A stretch of 64,000 nucleotides of DNA from Albugo candida. Lineage: Eukaryota > Oomycota > Peronosporomycetes > Albuginales. A program made the translations under genes and the position numbers. Within the stretch, counting starts at the first letter, position 1. Each line of letters opens with the position of its first letter. Location of the stretch: contig JBDOQK010000017.1 in assembly GCA_040437565.1 (NCBI GenBank), positions 248,001 to 312,000 of the forward strand. Direction: 5' to 3'. Positions 1-9,634 of the stretch are shown piece by piece. Below the pieces are notes generated by a model. The model was given only the letters and a program-made list of their open reading frames with translations. It did no database searches and was not told where the DNA came from.

Positions 1-614
1 ATCAGGTTGAGGCTCGGTCGGAGTCAACATCACGACCAGCATCTTTCTTATGGTGGAGGCGAGGCGAACTAAACAGATGGAGCTGAATAACTGACGTATT
101 GAACAAATGGCAAGGCAAGGTGAAGTGCGGTACTATAAAACAACTTCCTAAAATGATTTGTTCGGAACACGAGCAGTATTCGAGAAAGTCATATCGAAAT
201 GAGAAGGACATAGTCGTATTTTACCTATCGACGTCTGGTCTATGGCCCCCTACCAGAGCCACACTGTATGGTCGAGATAGCTTTGATAAACGAGTCACCA
301 TAATGGTTGAATTAGAAGCTATAGAAAGTGAAGGTTGCGTGAGCTGCATGATGCTTCGCACGGAAGTTTTTTTCATGTAGGCTTCTACAAAAATTCGCTC
401 TGGATATTTGTGGATGACACAAGTTCACGCTGATTTACTTGATGTGTGCATCTCAAAAAAAGCTTGCACAAATTTATGGTATAACGAGGCAGGGAAAAAG
501 CTCGTTATACCCAAACATTTGAGACCCTGGAGTCATGATGGCCTAAAAGCATATGGTTTCACACGTTGGGTGCATAAAAAAGAAAAGCTCTATGCAGATT
601 CGTTAAGCTGATAA
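1..614 (+). pseudogene. C-terminal relic of an Albugo-type effector-like family
   Basis: This stretch reads as the C-terminal part of the same family as the large effector-like relic at 40923-43030. Shared short motifs are MICSEHEQY (matching MICMEHEKY near 46.5 kb), CVSCMMLRT (matching CIRCLILRT near 42.8 kb) and LWYNE...LRPWS (matching LWYDE...MRPWS near 42.95 kb). The N-terminal part would lie left of the window. It is broken by a small number of interruptions and is treated as a fossil. The function of the family is inferred only from the CX2CX5G motif in the longer copies. Confidence 0.5.
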
Positions 615-1505
615 TCTGAAGGATGAAACATTATTTTGCCCTTCAGCTTTTTCATGAACTAATCGACCTAATGAAATCTGGAAGAAAATAGAGCATCAGA
701 AATTAGCTGTAGCTGTGAATTTATGCGTTGAATTTTTTTCATGATTTAGAAAAAAGATATAAATGTCACTCTTAAGGGATGATTCGTCAAGTGTAAAAAG
801 CCCTTATCAGAACAGCGCTCAGATAGTCAATCACTGCAAGTCTACCACGTGGGATGTGTGGTAGTGGTTCATCGTAAATTTGGACAGCTAAAGGAAAGAG
901 ATATTGACAACGAGCGGACAACTCTAGTTTTAATACATGCAAAGAATGGCTTTAGATTTATACTACTGATGCTACACGAACTGCTGATGTATTTGTTCGA
1001 ATAGAAACTATCACAACGTGATTTTTTCGAGATTGGTACTTTATTCTTAAGCTGAGTGAGAGGTTGATGTCGTTTCTTTTACTATCTAAATTGAAGAAGT
1101 CTTACTTTCAGGTTTCTCTGATCATTAAAAAGTTTTTGATAGTTTCTAAAGCAATATAGGACGAGCCGAAGGCGAGAGAATATTGGAGAAATGGCGAAAA
1201 CAAGTACAGACTAAAGGATTATCATGCGAGAACGCTTTTTTACTACGTCGATAAATCAGGGTCCCTGGCAACCAATTTGTGCTTCTTTCTGGCACTTTTG
1301 ACTGTGAGAATTGGTAGGAGAGCTCTGACGAATTGAATCGGCTTTTCTTTCGCAACGTTCTGCCGACTATTACGACTTGATATTTATTTATACAGAACTT
1401 CATAGTTTTAATATGCTAGAGGGAAATACCAAAGTTGATGCGTTCATCAACGTAGCGCATGCATGATAGATACGCTTCGATACTTCTTCTTTTTTTCCAA
1501 CGAAC
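615..1505. other. AT-rich spacer, no gene seen
   Basis: No convincing coding frame on either strand. The only open frame of note is a short minus-strand one near 1146-1403 that has no recognisable motif and looks like chance. Confidence 0.4.
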
Positions 1506-1763
1506 ATGTCAGCTGTCGTGATGGCACAAAAGTACTTACTAACGTTCTGCTCAATCATCTATTTGTCTCAAGCAGAAATGGCTGACTGTTTCTCGTTAAT
1601 TGTAACCAACAATACCGCACAAAAGCATCAAGCAATTTCAGTTCTCACTGTTTGTAATTTGCTTGAAAAATCTACAGTCCTTTCATCATATGGTACTGGT
1701 GCGGCTGCCTGTGTGTGTGGAACTATACTCGCCTCATTCATACCTTGCATACTATCGCCGTGA
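1506..1763 (+). CDS. candidate small secreted protein (85 aa)
   Basis: An 85-residue frame opens at ATG 1506, with a second ATG at 1521. The first ~23 residues form a plausible signal peptide: a hydrophobic core around KYLLTFCSIIYLSQA followed by a likely cleavage site after SQA. The remaining ~62 residues hold five cysteines, including a C-V-C pair, and end in a hydrophobic tail. I do not recognise a family. The size and cysteine content fit the small secreted proteins common in plant-pathogenic oomycetes, but nothing ties it to elicitins or to CHxC proteins. There is no neighbouring gene within 900 bp. It could be a chance ORF, since codon use cannot be tested here. Confidence 0.35.
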   Translation: MSAVVMAQKYLLTFCSIIYLSQAEMADCFSLIVTNNTAQKHQAISVLTVCNLLEKSTVLSSYGTGAAACVCGTILASFIPCILSP

Positions 1764-2685
1764 TTGAGTGTGTATATTTGACGCTAGAAGCTTGCTGATA
1801 ACCATCACGTTTTATTGTGTGCCAGCAATCTGATAGATCATGAGACCCCGATAATTAATTTGTTGTACATGAGTCAGATGTTTATCGTACACATATTGCG
1901 TAATACATCATCCTACCGCATTGTGCATTTTTGATTATGACATTTTCACAATTTGCTCGTATTGCACGGATGAGATGCAACTGTAATTCACAGTATTGTG
2001 AAATCAAATGTGTTATATTACGCCAATTCACATCATCTCAGCTCATAATTAAAATCCAGATAACATAACTAGACTTCCTTCCATGCTATAAATTTTCTAT
2101 GTGCTGTACCTTCTCTGAGATTTTTTGACCCCGTAATAAATATGTCTTGTGTTTATTTGCTCATCTTAAGGAGATTAAAAGGAACTGATAATGCAATCTC
2201 TTTCCAGAAAGACTTTGAAATTTTACAAATGAGAACTTGTAGTCTGCGGAATAATTTCGTATCGAGCGGACAATAGCTTGAAACTGTTAAATTCCAGATC
2301 CCTGTAGGAATTTTGCTGTTTTTCTTGTTCGATAACTCCCACTTTATCATCACATTTGTCTCAAGCGGACTTGGTATCGATGTATATATAAATCAATGCA
2401 TCTGATGAGGCAATAAGTGTCGGTAACATCAGCCTCTCAATTCAGCACGAGCATTCAGTAGCACGGAACTGAAATAACTCGATTCCTCGCTTGAACGTTG
2501 TCGTATCTACTGAGTCTTATCTTGCGAGAAATTTAAAGCTCCTTGCGCATTCATTGGACCATCATACTGTAGTTGCGCTTGAGATATCTTCTTTCTTGCG
2601 ATCTCTGTGTGACTGCACTGGCATTTAACAAACTTCTATTGTTCCTTTACTAGTGATCAACAGCTGAAACAGAAACTTCGTCGAG
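1764..2685. other. AT-rich spacer, no gene seen
   Basis: No supported gene. Short frames on both strands lack motifs. The stretch just before 2686 is a mixed-composition upstream region. Confidence 0.4.
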
Positions 2686-3066
2686 ATGAAAGATTGCGCT
2701 AGACCAGCTCATTCATTGGGCAGGCGAAGTCATCTATTTCGTCTCTCTTCCTTGAATAAAGTGCTGCATGCATGGAATTGGCTAACTACAGTTTTTGGAC
2801 ACAGCGATCTCTTTATAAAGACCTTCCGTATCGCAGCAACTGGATTCTATCCTAGGAAATTTTATGTCATAACGCAATTCATTCGTCTCATCAAAATTAA
2901 GCGCAACATTGAAGGCAGAATGCATACCGCACCTTACTTTCGTAAAATTACAAGTATTCAATTAGTGAATGGAGTAAGATTGGTCCCAACGTACACAAAA
3001 AGCAACTCAAAGTGTCTTGACTCTAAATGGCTTCTTTATTCCAACCTAGACGACAATTCAGTTTGA
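2686..3066 (+). CDS. hypothetical basic protein (126 aa)
   Basis: The ATG at 2686 opens a 126-codon frame that is basic and rich in aromatic residues, with no signal peptide, membrane segment or motif I recognise. It ends 218 bp before the SPATA17-like gene on the same strand. It is unlike the repeat families in the window. It may be a real lineage-specific gene, or an exon of one, but only the open frame supports it. Confidence 0.25.
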   Translation: MKDCARPAHSLGRRSHLFRLSSLNKVLHAWNWLTTVFGHSDLFIKTFRIAATGFYPRKFYVITQFIRLIKIKRNIEGRMHTAPYFRKITSIQLVNGVRLVPTYTKSNSKCLDSKWLLYSNLDDNSV

Positions 3067-3284
3067 TGACTCGGCAAGAATCCATCCGATTGCGCGTGAC
3101 ATCTCCCAAGAAACTCTTTTCACGTGATTCAGAACTTTTATCGTTCATACGCATTCCATAGAATGGGATGCTTTTGCATCGAATCTCACCTTTTTCTTCG
3201 ATATTTCTTTTCGAAAAAATAAAGAATTCCATTTTTAGCATTCCATTTTCATACTTACATTTCCGTTTCTACATTTTTACGGCA

Positions 3285-4004
3285 ATGGAGTTTTCATCCT
3301 TCTGGCGTCAGCGTGACGCTCTTTTATGCTCACTCCGCACATCTCTCACGTGCGTCACTTAGAACACTCGAAACCTTTTTGACATATCTATTCAGAAAGG
3401 CGCAAGAAAACTACGCAAGGGAACAATCCGCGGCGACATCAATTCAGAGAGTTTTTCGAGGTCAAGTTGCACGTAAGCGGCTTTCCATGCGCTCGAAAGC
3501 AGAAATTGAGATCGCCCGACGATTTCGCGGGTTACTGGGAAAGCGTCGGACACGTCAGACTGCGTGGATCCAACAACAACGAGAGGAGCAATCGATTCGA
3601 AGCGGATATTGCATTTTGATACAAAAGGTATTCCGCGGATACAAAAGTCGCCAAAAGTGCGATTTCCGCGCGCGGAAAGCGTTTGTACAAAATGTGTTAA
3701 TACAAAGTGATCAGTTGCGAATGTCTCTGAGCGTAAATTTGGAACAGCAGCGACAGGTACCCTCACTTTTGATTCGGAGTAAGTACTCATTTTATAATTA
3801 CAGACGGAAGCGAAACTGAGTCGTGAGGAAAGATGTGAGAATGTTCAAAAACTTGCTAGAAATCTTCATCATCTCTTGGGAACAAAAAGCGTCGCAGGGA
3901 TTTACAGACGAAAGCAATTTCTTGGGATACCGGTCGAGAGTCATATTGAAGCAGCGAGAACGTCGGTGCGACCTCATCTATTGAGAAAAAAGAGAAAGAA
4001 TTGA
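3285..4004 (+). CDS. SPATA17: IQ-motif protein, SPATA17-like
   Basis: Three exons (3285-3349, 3396-3756, 3804-4004) with introns of 46 and 47 nt give a 208-residue protein. Three IQ-type calmodulin-binding repeats are visible: AATSIQRVFRGQVARKR (about residues 33-49), a degenerate one around ARRFRGLLGKRR, and ILIQKVFRGYKSRQK (about 98-112). The C-terminal third (REERCENVQKLA, then HHLLGTKSVAGIY) matches the region of animal SPATA17 that reads REEKK...HYLLSTKQIPGIY. SPATA17 is a ciliary/sperm-tail protein; in an oomycete it would belong to the zoospore flagellum. The protein is shorter than animal SPATA17 (about 360 aa). The ATG at 3285 is chosen because it splices in frame into the IQ exon. 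It converges on the PITH gene, with stops 191 bp apart. Confidence 0.75.
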
Positions 4005-4195
4005 TTGCAGTTGGAACGACTCAAACAGAGAGATTCCCTCAAAAATCGAGAGTATGGTTCTGAATAGAGGGCGGGGTTCAATTGAAGGCTGTATCAAGTA
4101 ATTGAATAGAAGACTGTGTCGAGTAGTAAACGGTGTTGAATGAAGATTCGCTGCAAGAGAATATGGGCTTTATTTGTGAACAAGGATCGATTGTA

Positions 4196-4864
4196 TCATT
4201 CATGTTCGACTTTTTTGAGCTCTTTCATGTTTGTTCCGGCAATTTGTTCACCTGATAGAGAAAATGAGGTATAATTTTTGGAAGTTGCGGTACGTACCGA
4301 GGAGCTGAAGACGAGTGACAATCGTTTGCTCGTCGCCGTGGTTGGATTCGATATAAATCTATGCAGATCGCTAAAATGTTGATTTACTGACTGGAGACAA
4401 CCTACCGTGAGCCAATGTGTTTGCTGGAATTTCACTACGCGAAGCTCCATTGGACCATTTGTTTGCGATAGTTCCAAAGTCTGGGTCGGTTCGACATCGT
4501 CTACGTCCGAAAACGCCATGTTGGGGCGATTGATATACAGTTTGGTGACGCGCGGGGCGGTTGCTGCAACAACATTGTTGAGAGGGGAAACGTCCGTGTG
4601 CCGAATGTACCGTCAGGGAGCCCGCAAATGTGGATGGAATGTAGCTTGACTGGTTGTTGGAACGCAATGTGCAATAATAACTCCTCTACAGATCGAGAGT
4701 GATAATTTGGCAAGGAAGCAGTGGGAGGACATACCGTCGCAATCCGAGGAAAGATATAGCGACTCATCACCCATAAATACGTTCTCTAGCGCATGGTTCG
4801 GATGCTCATTGAGACAATAACAAGCGCTTTTATCAATCACGTCAGCAAGATCGAAAGACGGCAT
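4196..4864 (-). CDS. PITH-domain protein (PITHD1/TXNL1 C-domain type)
   Basis: Five exons on the minus strand (4864-4735, 4685-4611, 4563-4406, 4358-4298, 4251-4196) with introns of 49, 47, 47 and 46 nt give 159 residues. The product is essentially one PITH domain. It shows CLNE near residue 17, then LYLSSDCDEELLLHIAFQQP, VKL, KLYINRPNM, EPTQTLEL, VVKFQ, and a closing GTNMKELKKVE. These match the proteasome-interacting thioredoxin-like domain of TXNL1 (SDCDEQL..AFNQPVKL, FINLPRSM, EPTQALEL, ATNMNDFKRV). No thioredoxin domain precedes it, so it resembles PITHD1 rather than full-length TXNL1. PITH domains bind the 26S proteasome lid; that role here is inferred. The next gene upstream on the same strand ends 73 bp from this start. 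Part of the gene reappears at 5940-6286 beside a scaffold gap. Confidence 0.85.
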
Positions 4865-5839
4865 CGTTAATATCTGATTGGCTTATAATAGAATACATAA
4901 GGTTGTTCGAAAGTACACAGGATGTTGCGGCAAGCGCTTACTGCGCGGGAAAAAGATCTTGCAATAGAACGGGCCGCAAACTTTCTCCTGTGATTGGATG
5001 GAAACCTTCGCGAGCAGTTTGATGACGCAAATTTTGTGCCCGTACAAAGGCGCGTTGTTGTATACGCGCAGCTGTTTCTCTCAGTCGCTGTCCGTCTGCT
5101 CCATCATTATATCGCAACGTGATTGGATCATATGCCTCGCCACTCTGGTTGCGTCTCGAACGGCGACCTGATGCACGAGTTGCGCGCCACTTATCTTCCT
5201 CTCGAGCTTGAAATTCATCCAATCTCTTCCACCGATCAACTTCGCGCTCGATAGTTTGCGCTCGTTTTCGTTCTTCTGATGCGCGCTTACGAGCGATTTG
5301 AGTGTCACGGAGCCGTTTTTCTTCGCCGGAAGTATCGGTATGAAATCTATTGCTTTCATCGAGAAACCCTTGCGTCCCAGGTGGGAACTGTACCATTGCG
5401 GTACCGCTTTGGGACGGATCAATCCGAATAAAACCTTCTCGGCGTCGTCCCAGCCGTTCTTTTTCTAAAAGATCTTTACATTGTCGAGCATTTCTCTCGG
5501 CTCGACCACGCGGTGGGATGTTGTAATAAATGCGTTCTGTTTCACTTGTCGCCACCATAAAATACAAAGTGGTACCACGCTACACTGAAATTAGCATTGG
5601 AAACGAATACGTTTGAAATAAACATCGAGCGTTTCGGATTCTTCCAACCAAGTAGTACCTTCAGACGACAATCCGTCAAGGAAAAGCATATGCCACCGAT
5701 ACAGTTTCCGTCGAGTAGAAAGACAAAACGCATCCGATGTGTTTTCTTTCGAAAGACTCGGTCAGCATCGGTTTCCATTCAAACTCTACATCGTACCAAG
5801 TACACTTACTATCACTTGAATCGAATGTTGCATACCCCT
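4518..5839. repeat. left copy of exact 1322-bp gap-flanking duplication
   Basis: This segment recurs at 5940-7261 (offset 1422) with no difference seen, and the two copies are separated only by the 100-N gap. This is the signature of two contigs sharing an unmerged overlap. The genes inside (part of the PITH gene and the basic coiled-coil gene) should be counted once. Confidence 0.9.
4938..5558 (-). CDS. conserved basic coiled-coil protein (206 aa), probably ciliary
   Basis: A single-exon minus-strand frame starts at ATG 5558. It is open three codons further upstream, but there is no ATG there. The protein is rich in Arg, Glu and Gln with a long charged helix (about residues 75-135), followed by a compact motif GEAYDPITLRYNDGADG and later GFHPITGE. 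The paired [Y/F]-x-P-I-T motifs flanking a basic helix recall conserved proteins of flagellated protists, but I cannot name the family. The neighbouring SPATA17-like and LRRC46-like genes make a flagellar role plausible; this is inference. The stop lies 73 bp from the PITH start on the same strand. A second identical copy at 6360-6980 is an assembly duplicate. Confidence 0.7.
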   Translation of the reverse strand: MVATSETERIYYNIPPRGRAERNARQCKDLLEKERLGRRREGFIRIDPSQSGTAMVQFPPGTQGFLDESNRFHTDTSGEEKRLRDTQIARKRASEERKRAQTIEREVDRWKRLDEFQAREEDKWRATRASGRRSRRNQSGEAYDPITLRYNDGADGQRLRETAARIQQRAFVRAQNLRHQTAREGFHPITGESLRPVLLQDLFPAQ

Positions 5840-5939
5840 NNNNNNNNNNNNNNNNNNNNNNNNNNNNNNNNNNNNNNNNNNNNNNNNNNNNNNNNNNNNN
5901 NNNNNNNNNNNNNNNNNNNNNNNNNNNNNNNNNNNNNNN
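5840..5939. other. scaffold gap (100 N)
   Basis: Exactly 100 N, flanked by exact 1322-bp direct repeats. Confidence 1.
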
Positions 5940-6286
5940 ATGTTGGGGCGATTGATATACAGTTTGGTGACGCGCGGGGCGGTTGCTGCAACAACATTGT
6001 TGAGAGGGGAAACGTCCGTGTGCCGAATGTACCGTCAGGGAGCCCGCAAATGTGGATGGAATGTAGCTTGACTGGTTGTTGGAACGCAATGTGCAATAAT
6101 AACTCCTCTACAGATCGAGAGTGATAATTTGGCAAGGAAGCAGTGGGAGGACATACCGTCGCAATCCGAGGAAAGATATAGCGACTCATCACCCATAAAT
6201 ACGTTCTCTAGCGCATGGTTCGGATGCTCATTGAGACAATAACAAGCGCTTTTATCAATCACGTCAGCAAGATCGAAAGACGGCAT
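5940..6286 (-). CDS. partial assembly duplicate of the PITH gene
   Basis: Identical to 4518-4864. It holds exon 1 (6286-6157), exon 2 (6107-6033) and part of exon 3 (5985-5940), then runs into the gap. Best read as the same gene seen again at the edge of the next contig, not as a paralogue or pseudogene. Confidence 0.85.
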
Positions 6287-6359
6287 CGTTAATATCTGAT
6301 TGGCTTATAATAGAATACATAAGGTTGTTCGAAAGTACACAGGATGTTGCGGCAAGCGC

Positions 6360-6980
6360 TTACTGCGCGGGAAAAAGATCTTGCAATAGAACGGGCCGCA
6401 AACTTTCTCCTGTGATTGGATGGAAACCTTCGCGAGCAGTTTGATGACGCAAATTTTGTGCCCGTACAAAGGCGCGTTGTTGTATACGCGCAGCTGTTTC
6501 TCTCAGTCGCTGTCCGTCTGCTCCATCATTATATCGCAACGTGATTGGATCATATGCCTCGCCACTCTGGTTGCGTCTCGAACGGCGACCTGATGCACGA
6601 GTTGCGCGCCACTTATCTTCCTCTCGAGCTTGAAATTCATCCAATCTCTTCCACCGATCAACTTCGCGCTCGATAGTTTGCGCTCGTTTTCGTTCTTCTG
6701 ATGCGCGCTTACGAGCGATTTGAGTGTCACGGAGCCGTTTTTCTTCGCCGGAAGTATCGGTATGAAATCTATTGCTTTCATCGAGAAACCCTTGCGTCCC
6801 AGGTGGGAACTGTACCATTGCGGTACCGCTTTGGGACGGATCAATCCGAATAAAACCTTCTCGGCGTCGTCCCAGCCGTTCTTTTTCTAAAAGATCTTTA
6901 CATTGTCGAGCATTTCTCTCGGCTCGACCACGCGGTGGGATGTTGTAATAAATGCGTTCTGTTTCACTTGTCGCCACCAT
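6360..6980 (-). CDS. assembly duplicate of the 206-aa basic coiled-coil gene
   Basis: Identical in sequence to 4938-5558. It lies in the second copy of the duplicated contig end, so it should not be counted as a second gene. Confidence 0.85.
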   Translation of the reverse strand: MVATSETERIYYNIPPRGRAERNARQCKDLLEKERLGRRREGFIRIDPSQSGTAMVQFPPGTQGFLDESNRFHTDTSGEEKRLRDTQIARKRASEERKRAQTIEREVDRWKRLDEFQAREEDKWRATRASGRRSRRNQSGEAYDPITLRYNDGADGQRLRETAARIQQRAFVRAQNLRHQTAREGFHPITGESLRPVLLQDLFPAQ

Positions 6981-7568
6981 AAAATACAAAGTGGTACCAC
7001 GCTACACTGAAATTAGCATTGGAAACGAATACGTTTGAAATAAACATCGAGCGTTTCGGATTCTTCCAACCAAGTAGTACCTTCAGACGACAATCCGTCA
7101 AGGAAAAGCATATGCCACCGATACAGTTTCCGTCGAGTAGAAAGACAAAACGCATCCGATGTGTTTTCTTTCGAAAGACTCGGTCAGCATCGGTTTCCAT
7201 TCAAACTCTACATCGTACCAAGTACACTTACTATCACTTGAATCGAATGTTGCATACCCCTGACGCAACACGCGCTTTTACACTGAAAAAGACGCAGGTA
7301 AAAGATCTGGGAGGGATAGGCAGTTGCTTGAACTGCGTTTCTACGCCATTCATTGTCTAACTAACGAAAGTGTACCGAGCTTCAACAGAGCCAGCTGAGT
7401 TTGTCCTACGTCCATGTTCATTGTGGCTCGGGCCACTCGTCATGTCCCGAACAATACGATTATTACCGTAAAGGACAACAAATGGATTTTTCTTTATTTT
7501 AACTGTCGCGTTTGGGTCATTTTCAATTTTTCCGTAATAAACCGACTAGTTTGCATCCGACGCTTACC
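6981..7568. other. spacer with an unassigned open segment on the minus strand
   Basis: Between the coiled-coil gene and the first MARVEL-like gene. A minus-strand segment (about 7270-7100) stays open and looks protein-like (TWYDVEFEWKP, later ETVSVAYAFP), and a good acceptor (TGCTAATTTCAG) lies just upstream of the coiled-coil gene near 7009. This could be 5' exons of that gene or of another small gene. I cannot connect frames with confidence. Confidence 0.25.
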
Positions 7569-8219
7569 ATGGAAAATTACACATCTTCGGAATCACGTTC
7601 GGCATGGAGCCTACGCTCGGACACCTTTCGCCTGATTTTGCGTGCTTCTCAAAGCGTGGTGGCAACTGCTGCGTTTGCTACAACTTGTGTTAGCTTTCGC
7701 CGAGTGTCTGTGGATGGAGAAGATACGATCACATTGGGTGGGTCAGAATCAACATTTTTATTACTCATGTTGTTTTCTGCCACCGTTTATTGCATTTGGT
7801 ACATTGGGGCACAAGTATTCCAATGGCCAATGATGCACACTCTACGTGCTGGTATACTACTGGATATCGTGTTTGCATCATTGCTTTTGTTAAGCGGTAT
7901 CATGTTTACGATGTCCAATTATAACCAGAACTGCGATTACTATGAAGAATTTCTGCGATGTCACGCTATGAGTATGGCCGGGATACTCACGTTCATTCTG
8001 AGTGGGACGTTCGTTCTGAGTTGCTTCCTATTCATTGTACGCAACCTGCGCAAGAATGATGGTTCGGATGAGAAATCTGGAATCCAAGGCGGTGACGCGA
8101 TTTGCATTCCGTACGAAGAACATATCACGCCAGCAATGGGAATCGGCAAAACGCAAAGCATTGCCACTCCAACGAGCCACCAGCTTCGTGGTAATCAGTA
8201 CATCGAAACCAGAGTCTGA
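7569..8219 (+). CDS. MARVEL-like four-TM protein 1 (216 aa)
   Basis: Single exon; ATG 7569 (context ACCATGG) is the first good start in the frame. Four hydrophobic segments lie at about residues 22-42, 60-80, 88-110 and 132-155, followed by a polar cytoplasmic-type tail of ~55 residues. It shares with the three other family members an LGGS...STF motif before TM2 and a C-x8-C pair (CDYYEEFLRC) in the loop between TM3 and TM4. The layout is that of MARVEL-domain membrane proteins (membrane apposition, vesicle traffic), a group widespread in oomycetes; the assignment rests on topology and motifs, not on a search. The tail ends in Val, like its paralogues. Same strand and 212 bp from paralogue 2. 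Confidence 0.65.
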   Translation: MENYTSSESRSAWSLRSDTFRLILRASQSVVATAAFATTCVSFRRVSVDGEDTITLGGSESTFLLLMLFSATVYCIWYIGAQVFQWPMMHTLRAGILLDIVFASLLLLSGIMFTMSNYNQNCDYYEEFLRCHAMSMAGILTFILSGTFVLSCFLFIVRNLRKNDGSDEKSGIQGGDAICIPYEEHITPAMGIGKTQSIATPTSHQLRGNQYIETRV

Positions 8220-8431
8220 TCGGTTGTATACGTATACGTTCAGCTTAATACACGTTTTTTATTGGGTGCACGTTTTTATTTCACATATCACCTTATAGTT
8301 AAACTGACTGAAACGTTTCTTGCGATTTTCCATCCGCGATTGAGATTGAGTATACTGATTCCTTCCATAAAAGTTTAAGGCTGAAATGACAAACCATTCG
8401 GAAATTGTCACTTGAAGAATAACATTACACA

Positions 8432-8992
8432 ATGCCAGGATTCGATAAATTGTCGTACGTCCGTATAACCTTGCGCGCGTTCCAATTTCTCTTCAGTCTG
8501 GTCGCCATTTCGACGATGGCTGCATCGTTTCGATCCATTGAGTTTGGAATGAATGTGTATAGTTCGTCCTTAGGAAGTAGTGTGTCAACATATGTCACTA
8601 TTCTGACGTACTCGTCCCTAATTTACAGTTCATGGTACCTCTTTGGCGTCGAAATTCTACAATATTATACAGTTCCAAAAGTACAAGATTGGTTGCTCGA
8701 CGGTACCTTTATGATTTTATATTTGATCGCGTCAGTTCTACTCGTCACGTCGTCGTATGCGCGTCACTGCGCTCTGTTCGAACTGCTGTTGCGATGTGGG
8801 AATCTCAAGGCCACGGTGGTATTCTTATTTCTAAATTTGTGCGCCTTACTGGGATCTATCGCTCTAAGCTTTGTCCCCATTCGAAATACTGTCGAATTGA
8901 AAGCATCAGAGCCTCAAACTGAAGAATGTATGCCGCCGTATGTCAGCAATAACACACCAAAAAAAATTGAAGTGTTGGCGAATGATGTCTGA
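8432..8992 (+). CDS. MARVEL-like four-TM protein 2 (186 aa)
   Basis: Single exon, ATG 8432. TM segments lie at about residues 12-33, 53-76, 88-110 and 126-148. Family motifs are LGSSVSTY before TM2 and the loop CALFELLLRC (C-x8-C) between TM3 and TM4. The C-terminal tail is short, polar and ends in NDV. It is closest in length to the copy at 56489-57055. Tandem with copy 1, which suggests local duplication. The role is inferred from MARVEL-type topology: a membrane-organising or traffic protein at the plasma membrane or vesicles. No signal peptide beyond TM1. Confidence 0.65.
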   Translation: MPGFDKLSYVRITLRAFQFLFSLVAISTMAASFRSIEFGMNVYSSSLGSSVSTYVTILTYSSLIYSSWYLFGVEILQYYTVPKVQDWLLDGTFMILYLIASVLLVTSSYARHCALFELLLRCGNLKATVVFLFLNLCALLGSIALSFVPIRNTVELKASEPQTEECMPPYVSNNTPKKIEVLANDV

Positions 8993-9634
8993 TTTCATGT
9001 GACCCACATACGTCGATGTGTATATTCGTACCATTTGCGAAATCGTATAACAATCGAAAAGACAAGTGTTTGCAACATTAGCTAATCGTTTCTAACCAAT
9101 CTCTCGTTTTTCATCCATAAGTGTATTGTTCTTCTTTTCGACTGAGTAATAAAGTTCGAGTTGCGATCGCGGGATCCTCAATATCCAGCGTCATTTAAAG
9201 CATTCTGATTGGCGATTAAAATAATACTATTGGTGCTGTTTTGATCCAATCGAAGTTGAAATAAGGTACAATGACGAGCAAGGAAACAGCATTGCGAAAT
9301 CAACCGTTTCTCCTCTACAATAAGTGATGAATCAGGTTCAGTACTCAAGAGGGAGGAGTACCGATCCATTCAAGGTATGCTCACTTACCATATAAAGCTA
9401 ACCAACGAGTGCTATGGTCTCGAGGGATACGTGTTACTCTTTCCTGCGGTGAGTAGTAACCTCAGTTTTACGCGAATTTTGTGCAACCACGAAGTTGTTA
9501 CATGTATTGATCGAATGGAGACTTCATGATTCAAGTGAACTTTGTGGAGTTCGTGAATATCACAAAGCGTCGCTTACGGAGATGTCGCACGTTCTGGAAA
9601 ACGTTGGTGAGGGGTTCATTCATCAAGGCTGAAA
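8993..9634. other. spacer with unresolved coding-looking segments
   Basis: Both strands carry open stretches between 9178 and 9600. On the minus strand a 74-nt GTAAGT...TAG intron-like segment (about 9396-9323) would precede a frame ending at 9178. On the plus strand a frame runs through 9265-9531. They overlap, so at most one is real. I could not settle on a start codon for either. Some of this may be 5' UTR of the LRR gene. Confidence 0.25.

Larger units (their letters stand above)
5940..7261. repeat. right copy of exact 1322-bp gap-flanking duplication
   Basis: Identical to 4518-5839. The right copy continues into unique sequence (the MARVEL-like gene cluster), so it holds the true junction to the right-hand flank. 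Confidence 0.9.

Noticed and set aside
4518-7261. Tandem paralogues of the PITH and 206-aa genes
   Set aside because: The two copies are exact and abut a 100-N gap, as at five other gaps; assembly overlap is the simpler explanation.
7100-7270. Cytosolic carboxypeptidase (M14 N-domain) fragment
   Set aside because: Only a loose resemblance around ETVSVAYAFP; no HxxE or other catalytic motif follows on that strand.
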